A stretch of 34,809 nucleotides of DNA from a virus. Shown piece after piece: positions 13,064 through 19,703 of this stretch. Position numbers and translations under genes: made by a program. How positions within the stretch are numbered: position 1 is the first letter of the stretch; every line of letters begins with the position of its first letter. The notes below the pieces were generated by a model, which was not told where the DNA came from, did no database searches, and saw only the letters and a program-made list of their open reading frames with translations. The stretch spans positions 1 to 34,809 of the IMG/VR virus record IMGVR_UViG_3300025809_000059; one strand, written 5' to 3'.

Positions 13064-13255
13064 ATGAAAACATTATCCAACATTTTAACAGCTACATTTT
13101 TAACCGCTTTATTTATTTATACATTAATTGTATTAACTGCGGGTTTATTTTTAACCTTAGGTTTTAACTTACCTTTAAATGATATGACCTTTGGAATCTT
13201 TGGAGCTTGCACAATTTTAGCTTTCAGTAAATTATATACTAACTTTAATATTTAA
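13064..13255 (+). CDS. 63-residue two-pass membrane protein
   Basis: This is the first gene of the accessory cassette, behind a consensus promoter. Two hydrophobic segments (about 7-33 and 42-57) are linked by NLPLND. There is no catalytic motif and no recognised family. Small membrane proteins in this position can alter the host envelope or block other phages, but nothing here shows which. Confidence 0.68.
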   Translation: MKTLSNILTATFLTALFIYTLIVLTAGLFLTLGFNLPLNDMTFGIFGACTILAFSKLYTNFNI

Positions 13256-13259
13256 TATC

Positions 13260-14096
13260 ATGAGAAAAGTTTTAAGAAACACAGAAGAGGTAATACATGT
13301 TTACGCCCAACAAACACAAAGCGAGGGTAGGAACCAAAGCGGGAGCATATTTTTTGAGGGTACAAAAATTTACTCTTATGGCTACCATTATTTATTAGGT
13401 GAATTTATAGACAAAGACACTATTTTAATAAATGACAAAGGGTATAGCGTTACAACCTCGAAACATATTTATTCCTTAGTAGATGCAACAACCCAATATA
13501 AAAGATTTAATAAAACAGAAACAGACCTTTTTTTAGTGCATGCCGAAATAAACGCAACACTTCCAAAAATACCCAAAGCAAGGACAAATAAAGCGGTGTA
13601 TTTAAAAAGAATTTTATACTTATTTGAAAGGCTAAATGAATACCTAATATATACAAAGACAAAAACAAAAGTTTCTAAGCTAAAGGAATATAAGCAAATA
13701 AAGAAAATAGTACAAAGGCTTGAAACAGACAAAGACAAAATACTTTCAGAGGTTGCCGAAATGGTTAAGGCAAAAGAAAAAAGACAATACGAAAGGAATA
13801 AAGAAAACATAAAACTTTGGCGAAACCATGATAAAATGTATTTGCATGGAATTAAAAACAGTCTTTTAAGATTGTCAAAAGATAGTGCAAGCGTTGAGAC
13901 CTCGGGAGGTGTTAGAATAGAGGTTAAAAAGGCAAAGGTATTGTATAAACTAATTGAGGCGGGTAAAGATATAAAAGGCTTTAAATTGGATTATTACACA
14001 GTTATAGGAATAAAAGACAATATACTTAAAATAGGATGCCACAACATACCATTAAAAGAGGTTGATACAATAGGTAAACAATTAATAAAATTATAA
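13260..14096 (+). CDS. 278-residue phage protein of unknown function (YSYGxHY motif)
   Basis: The N-terminal segment reads SGSIFFEGTKIYSYGYHYLLG (27-47) followed by DKDTILINDKGYSVTTSKHI. I recognise this pattern ('FeGdtIYSYG.HfplA...YSvTTsKH') as recurring in hypothetical proteins of phages and plasmids, without an established function. The middle third is a long basic helical region (about 110-190, Lys/Arg/Glu-rich, coiled-coil-like). The C-terminus is beta-rich. It is the largest protein of the cassette and likely its main effector. Confidence 0.65.
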   Translation: MRKVLRNTEEVIHVYAQQTQSEGRNQSGSIFFEGTKIYSYGYHYLLGEFIDKDTILINDKGYSVTTSKHIYSLVDATTQYKRFNKTETDLFLVHAEINATLPKIPKARTNKAVYLKRILYLFERLNEYLIYTKTKTKVSKLKEYKQIKKIVQRLETDKDKILSEVAEMVKAKEKRQYERNKENIKLWRNHDKMYLHGIKNSLLRLSKDSASVETSGGVRIEVKKAKVLYKLIEAGKDIKGFKLDYYTVIGIKDNILKIGCHNIPLKEVDTIGKQLIKL

Positions 14097-14100
14097 CACC

Positions 14101-14295
14101 ATGACATTAATAAGTAAAATAAAAGCCTTACCAATTAAGCAAAGGTTTTCAATAAGCAAAAGCAAAAAAGACTTTATCATTTTAATGCCTGATAATTCGT
14201 ACATCTTAACAAATGATTTAGTAAAACACAGGACCCAATATATGAATCAGGGCGGGTTAATGGGTTGCTTGCCTACAATTAAAAACGAATTATAA
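14101..14295 (+). CDS. 64-residue hypothetical protein
   Basis: This is a small basic protein in the accessory cassette, starting four bases after the preceding stop. The pattern is beta-strands around FIILMPDNSYIL (25-36) and a Gly-rich turn NQGGLMG. No recognised family. Confidence 0.58.
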   Translation: MTLISKIKALPIKQRFSISKSKKDFIILMPDNSYILTNDLVKHRTQYMNQGGLMGCLPTIKNEL

Positions 14296-14306
14296 AATAA
14301 AATATC

Positions 14307-14528
14307 ATGAGACAAGAGACAAAAACAATTAATATTTATTCATTTGATGAATTAAGTAAAGAAGCAAAAGAAAATGTTGTTTATTGGTTAGATTTTAACC
14401 CTTTGGAATATGAAACAGAAAGCGGGGAAATGAAATATCATTACTTTATTGACATGGAGGAATGCGACATAAAAGAACATTGTGACATCAATGGTTATGA
14501 ATTTACAGAAAATGGGGACATATATTAA
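14307..14528 (+). CDS. 73-residue acidic protein with 'SFDELSKEAKENV' motif
   Basis: Residues 12-24 (SFDELSKEAKENV) match an N-terminal motif widespread in small phage proteins ('y.FdELseeAKekA'), whose function is unknown to me. The rest is acidic and aromatic (YHYFIDMEECDIKEH, 44-58), with two Cys. The strong negative charge would be compatible with a DNA-mimic or protein-inhibitor role, which is speculation. Confidence 0.62.
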   Translation: MRQETKTINIYSFDELSKEAKENVVYWLDFNPLEYETESGEMKYHYFIDMEECDIKEHCDINGYEFTENGDIY

Positions 14529-14541
14529 AACAAAAAAGATC

Positions 14542-14712
14542 ATGAAACAAAAACAATTTAAACACAATTTAGACAAAGTGAAACGCATAAAAAATTTTAA
14601 TGCTCGCACAAATAATGAAAACACATTGCATGAAATGTTTGAGCAAATGTTTAATTCTTACAAAGATATTTATAGCGATCAAGTATTAACAGATATAAAC
14701 AAATTGAAATAA
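14542..14712 (+). CDS. 56-residue hypothetical basic protein
   Basis: The ATG at 14542 follows the AAAAGATC leader; an upstream in-frame ATG at 14482 lies inside the previous gene and is less likely. The N-terminal half is basic (Lys/Arg/Asn), and the second half is an amphipathic helix (about 28-55). No family recognised. Confidence 0.55.
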   Translation: MKQKQFKHNLDKVKRIKNFNARTNNENTLHEMFEQMFNSYKDIYSDQVLTDINKLK

Positions 14713-14713
14713 T

Positions 14714-14908
14714 ATGACACCCGAACAACACACACAAGTAATTGAATTTTACAATCAAACAACAAATGAACAACACTCTTTTTTCTTAGAATTAATAACC
14801 GATAAATTAAGCCTGTGGAAAAATCAAAAAACATTTATAAAGAGCTACAAAATAGAACATATAAACCTTAACGGTATTTATATAGATGTTCACATTAAAA
14901 AAGACTAA
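14714..14908 (+). CDS. 64-residue hypothetical protein
   Basis: It starts one base after the preceding stop. Residues 4-34 are helical with His/Gln/Glu. The C-terminal part is beta (INLNGIYIDVHI, 50-61). No family recognised. Confidence 0.55.
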   Translation: MTPEQHTQVIEFYNQTTNEQHSFFLELITDKLSLWKNQKTFIKSYKIEHINLNGIYIDVHIKKD

Positions 14909-14912
14909 AGAC

Positions 14913-15110
14913 ATGAAAACAAACACACAAAATGACAAATGGTTATTAAACTATAATTATATAGAAAGTCAATTCAATAGGTTAGCAAGAACAGAGCAAA
15001 GGTTTTCCTTTTGTATTCGTGACGAGCATGGCAATAAAACAAACTATTTCAGCATAGATCAAGAGCAATTAGAAAACATAGGTACAATTTTAAAATATAT
15101 TAACCCCTAA
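14913..15110 (+). CDS. 65-residue hypothetical protein, last gene of the cassette
   Basis: I use the ATG at 14913; the in-frame ATG at 14886 lies within the previous gene. The product has FNRLARTEQRFSF (21-33) and ISIDQEQL-like (FSIDQEQLENIG, 46-57) segments. No recognised family. A strong terminator begins 27 nt after its stop. Confidence 0.58.
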   Translation: MKTNTQNDKWLLNYNYIESQFNRLARTEQRFSFCIRDEHGNKTNYFSIDQEQLENIGTILKYINP

Positions 15111-15136
15111 TTTATACCTACAATTTAAACAGTCTT

Positions 15137-15162
15137 AAACCTCCTTAATTGGGGGTTTTTTT
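15137..15162 (+). terminator. Intrinsic terminator closing the accessory cassette
   Basis: AAACCTCC (15137-15144), loop TTAATT, GGGGGTTT (15151-15158), then a T run to 15162; 8-bp stem with one G:U pair. Confidence 0.85.
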
Positions 15163-15263
15163 ATGCCTTGTTTTTAATAGCCTTTTTTTGTAGGTTATTG
15201 GTTTACATATATAGTAGATAGGATAGGGGTAACAAACCATTACAAATTAATAATACCTTAACA

Positions 15264-15272
15264 CTATCCACA
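15264..15272 (+). promoter_or_regulatory. Near-consensus DnaA box
   Basis: CTATCCACA differs from TTATCCACA only in the first base. A single 9-mer match can arise by chance, so this counts only together with the other features of the region. Confidence 0.35.
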
Positions 15273-15359
15273 CTCTAAACACTCTTAAACACGCTCTAAA
15301 TAGCCTTAGATTAAGTATAAGGTTTACTTATGCTAAATGATCGTAATATAAATATATTC

Positions 15360-15440
15360 TATGTGTATTATCTCAATTCTATGAATTCAATGTAAAACGA
15401 AAGATTAGTATGTGTATTAACCCGATTCTATGAATTCAAT
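15360..15440 (+). repeat. 32-bp imperfect direct repeat, two copies 49 bp apart
   Basis: Copies at 15360-15391 and 15409-15440 share TATGTGTATTA at the start and ATTCTATGAATTCAAT at the end, differing at about four positions in between. AATTC-TAT-GAATT in the first copy is a perfect inverted repeat. Confidence 0.8.
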
Positions 15441-15480
15441 AACTTTTGGTAACCTTAGTTGTAACTCTCTAAGGGAAGTA

Positions 15481-15707
15481 CAAGTGAGGTGACTTGATAG
15501 AATTAAATGGAAAGAAGATGTAAGCACCCCCTTAATATCTTTAATATGTGTCTGTGCCAATAGACTGTATGGCTGAATGAATGGTTAGGTTGAATGGTAT
15601 TGGGGTGCATCAAAAGATATAAAAGTAGATTGTTCTAATACCGCAATTCCTAAGCAAGGTTTACTTGATCCAAGTGCCTAACATTTATGACACAAGTTTG
15701 GGAACTT
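15481..15707 (+). repeat. Three short inverted repeats with ACTTG/CAAGT arms
   Basis: CAAGT-6nt-ACTTG (15481-15496), ACTTG-ATC-CAAGT (15663-15675) and AAGTT-TGGG-AACTT (15694-15707). The shared half-site suggests binding of one dimeric protein or small RNA hairpins. Confidence 0.55.
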
Positions 15708-15793
15708 ATACAGATTTCCAACTGCTATACTAAGATAACTAAAAAACAGGAATTTGTACAAGCATAAACCACTCTATTGTCATATTATTTTAT

Positions 15794-15801
15794 TATATTT
15801 G
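15794..15801 (+). promoter_or_regulatory. Candidate -7 element for the tail operon
   Basis: A perfect TATATTTG lies 88 bp before the ATG at 15890. The nearest TTG (15777-15779) gives only a 14-bp spacer, so this is either an atypical promoter or one read by a different sigma factor. Confidence 0.4.
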
Positions 15802-15889
15802 TTTAATTAACCATAAATAAAATTTATAGTTTATTCATAAGTGATACATAATTATAGATTTTAGTTATACTATATATAGAGATTATTAT

Positions 15890-16618
15890 ATGAGCAATGT
15901 AGTTGATTTAGAAGTAAAAGTGCCACAGGCTTTAGAGGCTATCAAGTTGCATCAGTATCAGAAGTATTTGAAGATATTAGATGGGATAGAAGATAAGGAG
16001 ACACCTGAAGCATTAGAGTTCTTAAATCTAAAGTCTTTAGAGATATTCTGTGATCTTACTTTGAAGGATAGTTATGGTTTACCTGTATCTATGTTTGAGA
16101 GTGTGATAGCACAAGTAGCTGAGTGTTTTAACGAGGATACCCCTTTAGTTCAGAGATTTACCATGACAGGTAGTGATGGTGTGTCTGCAGAGTTTGGCTT
16201 TATACCTAAGTTAGATGAAATGAGCTTTGGTGAGTATATTGATGTAGAGAAATACATTGGGGATTGGCAGAACATGCACAAGGCTTTAGCCGTGCTATAT
16301 AGACCTATTGTTGCAGGTAAAAAAGGTTTCTATGTGATAGAGGACTATGAAGGATCTGATAAGTATGCAGAGATAATGAAAGATGCCCCTGTAAATGTTG
16401 CTTTAGGAGCGGTTGTTTTTTTTTATCGTTTAGGGAAAAAATTATCGGGTTATATGATGGACTATTTACAGCATCAGGTGGACAAGCAGGTCAAATTGCA
16501 ACCGCAGAACAAGGATTTGGAAAGAAGTGGGGATGGTATCAAAGTATTTACGGACTTGCACAGGGAGATGTCAGAAGGATTTCAGAAGTTACCAAGCTTC
16601 CACTACAGCAATGCTTAA
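15890..16618 (+). CDS. Tail assembly chaperone (G-like product), zero-frame
   Basis: This is a 242-residue protein and the first gene of the tail module. Hydrophobic motif VNVALGAVVFFYRLGKKLS (168-186) followed by MMDYL, and a C-terminal SGDGIKVFTDLHREM (213-227), fit the layout of tail assembly chaperones I associate with Bacteroidota siphoviruses. At 16416-16424 the codons GTT TTT TTT TAT contain a T TTT TTT slippery heptamer. A few codons later GGG AAA AAA TTA offers a second slip site. From here the -1 frame is open to 16689 and encodes the T-like part. The tape measure gene lies downstream (21945), as expected for a chaperone pair. Confidence 0.68.
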   Translation: MSNVVDLEVKVPQALEAIKLHQYQKYLKILDGIEDKETPEALEFLNLKSLEIFCDLTLKDSYGLPVSMFESVIAQVAECFNEDTPLVQRFTMTGSDGVSAEFGFIPKLDEMSFGEYIDVEKYIGDWQNMHKALAVLYRPIVAGKKGFYVIEDYEGSDKYAEIMKDAPVNVALGAVVFFYRLGKKLSGYMMDYLQHQVDKQVKLQPQNKDLERSGDGIKVFTDLHREMSEGFQKLPSFHYSNA

Positions 16619-16689
16619 TATGGCTTGAGTTTGAGAAGGAGAAGAATAAATTAGAAGCAGATGCCATTAAAAGGGCATATAAAAGTTAG
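16423..16689 (+). CDS. Tail assembly chaperone T-like extension in the -1 frame (probable programmed frameshift)
   Basis: The -1 frame is open from 16363 to the TAG at 16687-16689 and contains no ATG, GTG or TTG, so it cannot start on its own. Its 88 codons after the slip read as a sensible protein: a Gly-rich linker ASGGQAGQ (17-24 of the extension), GFGKKWGWYQSIYGLAQGDV (31-50), KLPLQQCLIWLEFEKEKN (58-75) and a charged C-terminus. The W-G-W-Y and F-x-K-x-K segments are of the kind seen in the T domain of chaperone pairs. Slippage at T TTT TTT would give a 266-residue fusion. The slip position is an inference: the A6 run at 16436-16441 is the alternative. Roughly 190 nt are read usefully in two frames. 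Confidence 0.62.
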   Translation, partial: LSFREKIIGLYDGLFTASGGQAGQIATAEQGFGKKWGWYQSIYGLAQGDVRRISEVTKLPLQQCLIWLEFEKEKNKLEADAIKRAYKS

Positions 16690-16691
16690 TT

Positions 16692-17150
16692 ATGACACAG
16701 TTTTACGACATATTAGACAAGATAAAGGATAGGTTGAGGGAAAATCCTAATGTATTCTCTGTAACGTATGGGGATATTACAAAAGTGGATTTGGATAAGA
16801 CAACAATATTTCCACTTTCTCACTTAAACATCTCTAACGCAACGATCAGAGAGCATACAGTATCTTTTACTTTGCAGCTATTATGTGTAGACATAGTTGA
16901 CTACAATAAAGAAAGTAATCCTGACGATGAGTTTTATGGGAATGACAACATGCAGGACATCTTAAACACACAACTACAGGTGGTAAATGATGTTGTATCT
17001 CAGTTAAGAAGAGGTCTTTTGTTCACAGATAGGTTGCAGGTAGTGGAAGATGTTAGTGTGCAGCCTTTTATGGACAGGTTTGAGAATGAATTAGCAGGTT
17101 GGGGAGCAGATATAGTTATTGAAATGCCTAATGATATTTCTATATGTTAG
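16692..17150 (+). CDS. Tail completion/terminator-like protein
   Basis: This is a 152-residue alpha/beta protein starting two bases after the -1 frame stop. It begins FYDILDKIKDRL with long strands (VSFTLQLLCVDIVDYN, 57-72) and a helix carrying many Gln/Asp. This layout (about 150 residues, before a gp10-like neck protein) is that of tail-terminator or head-tail joining proteins. No specific family motif is recognised. Confidence 0.55.
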   Translation: MTQFYDILDKIKDRLRENPNVFSVTYGDITKVDLDKTTIFPLSHLNISNATIREHTVSFTLQLLCVDIVDYNKESNPDDEFYGNDNMQDILNTQLQVVNDVVSQLRRGLLFTDRLQVVEDVSVQPFMDRFENELAGWGADIVIEMPNDISIC

Positions 17151-17665
17151 AGGGGAACAAATATGTTAACCTTAAAAGACTATTAACTGCCTATGGAGAG
17201 TTATTTGTAAAGCAGTATCAAGATAGACTAAAAGCTGATGGCACTTATGCGAGCGGAAAAGCTTCCAAGAGTCTTGATTCTGAAGTTACTATATCAGATT
17301 TAGAGTCTGAACTTAGTGTATTAGGAGAGAAATACATTACTGCAATTAGTGATGGTAGAGGTCCTAATCAACAAATGCCACCATCTACAGCTATATTGCA
17401 TTGGATGAGGGAGAAGAATGTTAAGCTTAGAGACTCTAAGGGTAGATTTACTACTGTAACTGACTATAAGATGCGTAGTGCTTCATTTGCAATAGCAAGA
17501 GCGTTAGGAAGAAACGGATCTATTAAAAGGTTTAACTATACAGGAACAGGTTTAATAGATATAGTTTACAACAATATAAAAGATGTCTTTGGACAGGAGG
17601 TTCTTGAGGCATTTGGTGAAGATTTAGAATACACATTAGAAAGATATTTAAAAGAAGTTAAGTAA
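17144..17665 (+). CDS. Neck/tail completion protein, HK97 gp10-like
   Basis: This is a 173-residue protein overlapping the preceding gene by 7 nt. It shows GRGPNQQMPPSTAILHWMREK (71-91), KGRFTT, and SFAIARALGRNGSIKRFNYTG (114-134). These match the pattern of phage neck proteins of the gp10/DUF-type ('lp.i..Wi..kgi......aaf.iar.i...Gt'). It would act at the head-tail joint or tail end. It overlaps the next gene by one base (TAATG). Confidence 0.6.
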   Translation: MLEGNKYVNLKRLLTAYGELFVKQYQDRLKADGTYASGKASKSLDSEVTISDLESELSVLGEKYITAISDGRGPNQQMPPSTAILHWMREKNVKLRDSKGRFTTVTDYKMRSASFAIARALGRNGSIKRFNYTGTGLIDIVYNNIKDVFGQEVLEAFGEDLEYTLERYLKEVK

Positions 17666-18579
17666 TGGCATTAAAAAGAATACACTCAAGAAGTCCATAT
17701 TATATTACATCAAGCGATGAACCTGCACCATCACCTGTTGAGCCTGTTGATTATTTCCCTGCTGCATGTAGCGATGTTGCTATAACAGAGGGATTCATAG
17801 GTAAGAGAATTTATACTCTGACTATGACGGGAGATACAGGGGATATAACTATAGGCTATGATGGTGGAAACATACCTGCTAAAATAACATTGGCTTATAA
17901 TGGAGCAAGTGTAACTACAGGTTATGTTGGTTTAGATGCTTACGATTCTGAATTAATTGCATTAGGTATAGACCCTTCTGAGATAAACACAGGACCAACA
18001 TCGACAAAAACAGGTACATTAACATTACCAAAAGCAAGTACAGACCCATTAACAGCAACCATTACAGTACAAAGTCCAATATTAAGTGATTCCCTTAATT
18101 TAACTTTTACATGTCCAAGTGCAATACCACCTGCACCTACTTGTCCTGATAGAGCTTTGGTGTTCCAAGTTTGTAATTCAAATTCAGCAAAAGATGATAA
18201 CTTCAATATATATCTAAATGATAATTTTATAGGATATTTAGATTTAAGTCAAAACGCTCAAGTTGGAGGGATATTCATAGCTACAACAAATGAAAATGCT
18301 GATGTAGTTTCAGGAGACTTTGCCTGCCCTCTAACATTAATGGTAACAAACAGATTTGACCCTTCATTTCTTAATTACGGAACTAACATTTTAGAAATGA
18401 GAAATGCTCAAAACAATGGAAATGGTAATCTTGGAACAATAAATATTAGAAATTATGAAGTTAATGGAGATGAATTAAGCAATCCATGTGTTGTTCAAGA
18501 TGTAGATTTTGGATATTTTGATTCAGGTGAAAGCACTACATTATCTTTTGAATACACAGCTTGTTGCCCTGAAGATTAG
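17665..18579 (+). CDS. Virion protein with Ig-like beta domains
   Basis: This is a 304-residue, Thr/Ser/Asp-rich beta protein. A Pro-rich linker (APSPVEPVDYFP, 21-32) precedes a domain with TGDTGDITIGYDGGNIPAKI (54-73) and GYVGLDAYDSEL, then TKTGTLTLPKAS, of a type I associate with tail proteins of Bacteroidota phages. The C-terminal half has paired cysteines (residues about 159 and 170, 213, and near the end a CC pair). It is probably a tail tube-associated or adhesive tail protein. Confidence 0.6.
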   Translation: MALKRIHSRSPYYITSSDEPAPSPVEPVDYFPAACSDVAITEGFIGKRIYTLTMTGDTGDITIGYDGGNIPAKITLAYNGASVTTGYVGLDAYDSELIALGIDPSEINTGPTSTKTGTLTLPKASTDPLTATITVQSPILSDSLNLTFTCPSAIPPAPTCPDRALVFQVCNSNSAKDDNFNIYLNDNFIGYLDLSQNAQVGGIFIATTNENADVVSGDFACPLTLMVTNRFDPSFLNYGTNILEMRNAQNNGNGNLGTINIRNYEVNGDELSNPCVVQDVDFGYFDSGESTTLSFEYTACCPED

Positions 18580-18602
18580 ATTTAATATAATAAAAAACAA
18601 TA

Positions 18603-19703
18603 ATGGCAAATATAGTAAACGCAACATTAAATCTTTGGATATATACAGGTGATTTTGGGGGTAAAGATGCAGATAACCCTGATTACATTATATATAAAGA
18701 GAAGAAAGTAAACGAAGACATAATAGTATTTGAGATAGGTGAGCTTGTAAGGGATTATACCGAAGTATTGTTTACAGGGGATTATGATTCTATTCAACAA
18801 TCTGCATGGGCTGAATGGCAGATGATTCGCACTTATGATGATGACACTGTAGATGATACGTTAGTTGGTTCTGCAATAGCATTTAATGGATATGGCTACT
18901 TTGAAGATGGTATTAACCCTCAATTAAGTAATGATGTTCTTATAAGTAATACGACTATATTTCATAATTGTAATTCAGCAACAGAAAAAATACACATACC
19001 ACTATTAACAGGTAGTGGTGGAGCTACTGAGGTGACTTATTTAGACGAGTACGATGTTGTAATAAGAAGAGAAACAGTAACTAAAGAGACTATAACTAAA
19101 ATAACTGCTGACACTACAGATTACACTGCTGATATAACTTCTTTAACTGCAGATACTTATTACTTAAAAACTGTTTCAAGTGAAGTTACAGAGGAGATAG
19201 AAGTTCCTGAAAACACAAGTACAATAGAAATACTCCTTGCTGATGGAACTGTAAAAACTTTATACATTAGATGTATTGACTGCTCTAAATACGATCCTTA
19301 CAAAGTGTCTTTCTTAAATAAGTTTGGTGTTGTGCAGGATTTATGGTTTGATAAGAAAAGAACAGATAACTTAGATGTAGCGAAAGATTCATACAAGAGA
19401 AATATATTAGATATATCATCTACATCTGTTAATTATTCCTTAAATAAGGCGTCTATGAATCCCCATAATGTCATAGGTAATAAAAGGTTAATATTAAATA
19501 CGGGTTTTGTTACTGAAGATCATAATGAGGTTATACAGCAATTAATGCTTACGGAGTCTGCTTGGATTCATGAAGAAGGATTGGTTAAGCCTATAGTACC
19601 TAAAACAACTTCATTTACAGATAAAACAGAGGTAAATGACAAGTTAATAAACTTCACGGTTGAATTTGATTATGCTTTTGACACTATAAACAACATAAGA
19701 TAG
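18603..19703 (+). CDS. Tail structural protein with TAD heptad repeats
   Basis: This is a 366-residue beta-rich tail protein of a kind common upstream of the large baseplate protein in Bacteroidota siphoviruses. Residues 168-188 contain three TAD units spaced exactly seven residues apart (168, 175, 182). The same unit appears in the 66-residue protein at 30946-31146. A late segment HEEGLVKPIVPKTTSFTDK precedes a beta C-terminus. It ends directly at the next ATG. No enzymatic motif seen. Confidence 0.6.
   Translation: MANIVNATLNLWIYTGDFGGKDADNPDYIIYKEKKVNEDIIVFEIGELVRDYTEVLFTGDYDSIQQSAWAEWQMIRTYDDDTVDDTLVGSAIAFNGYGYFEDGINPQLSNDVLISNTTIFHNCNSATEKIHIPLLTGSGGATEVTYLDEYDVVIRRETVTKETITKITADTTDYTADITSLTADTYYLKTVSSEVTEEIEVPENTSTIEILLADGTVKTLYIRCIDCSKYDPYKVSFLNKFGVVQDLWFDKKRTDNLDVAKDSYKRNILDISSTSVNYSLNKASMNPHNVIGNKRLILNTGFVTEDHNEVIQQLMLTESAWIHEEGLVKPIVPKTTSFTDKTEVNDKLINFTVEFDYAFDTINNIR

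Larger units (their letters stand above)
15163..15889. other. Non-coding region of about 0.7 kb, candidate replication origin or regulatory hub
   Basis: No open frame of useful length is seen on either strand and no tRNA cloverleaf is recognised. The region contains an 8-of-9 match to the DnaA box TTATCCACA (CTATCCACA, 15264-15272). It also holds a 32-bp imperfect direct repeat (15360-15391 and 15409-15440) whose core AATTCTATGAATT is a dyad in the first copy. Three ACTTG/CAAGT-type dyads lie at 15481-15496, 15663-15675 and 15694-15707, and AAGGTTTACTT occurs twice (15319 and 15656). A very AT-rich tract lies at 15781-15870. The phage-encoded DnaA domain IV protein makes an origin plausible. 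Alternatives are a non-coding RNA or a late-promoter control region. Confidence 0.45.

Noticed and set aside
15163-15889. tRNA gene in the long non-coding region
   Set aside because: I looked for a T-arm (GGTTCRANYCC) and matching acceptor stem and found none; GGTTTACTTGATCC does not pair properly.
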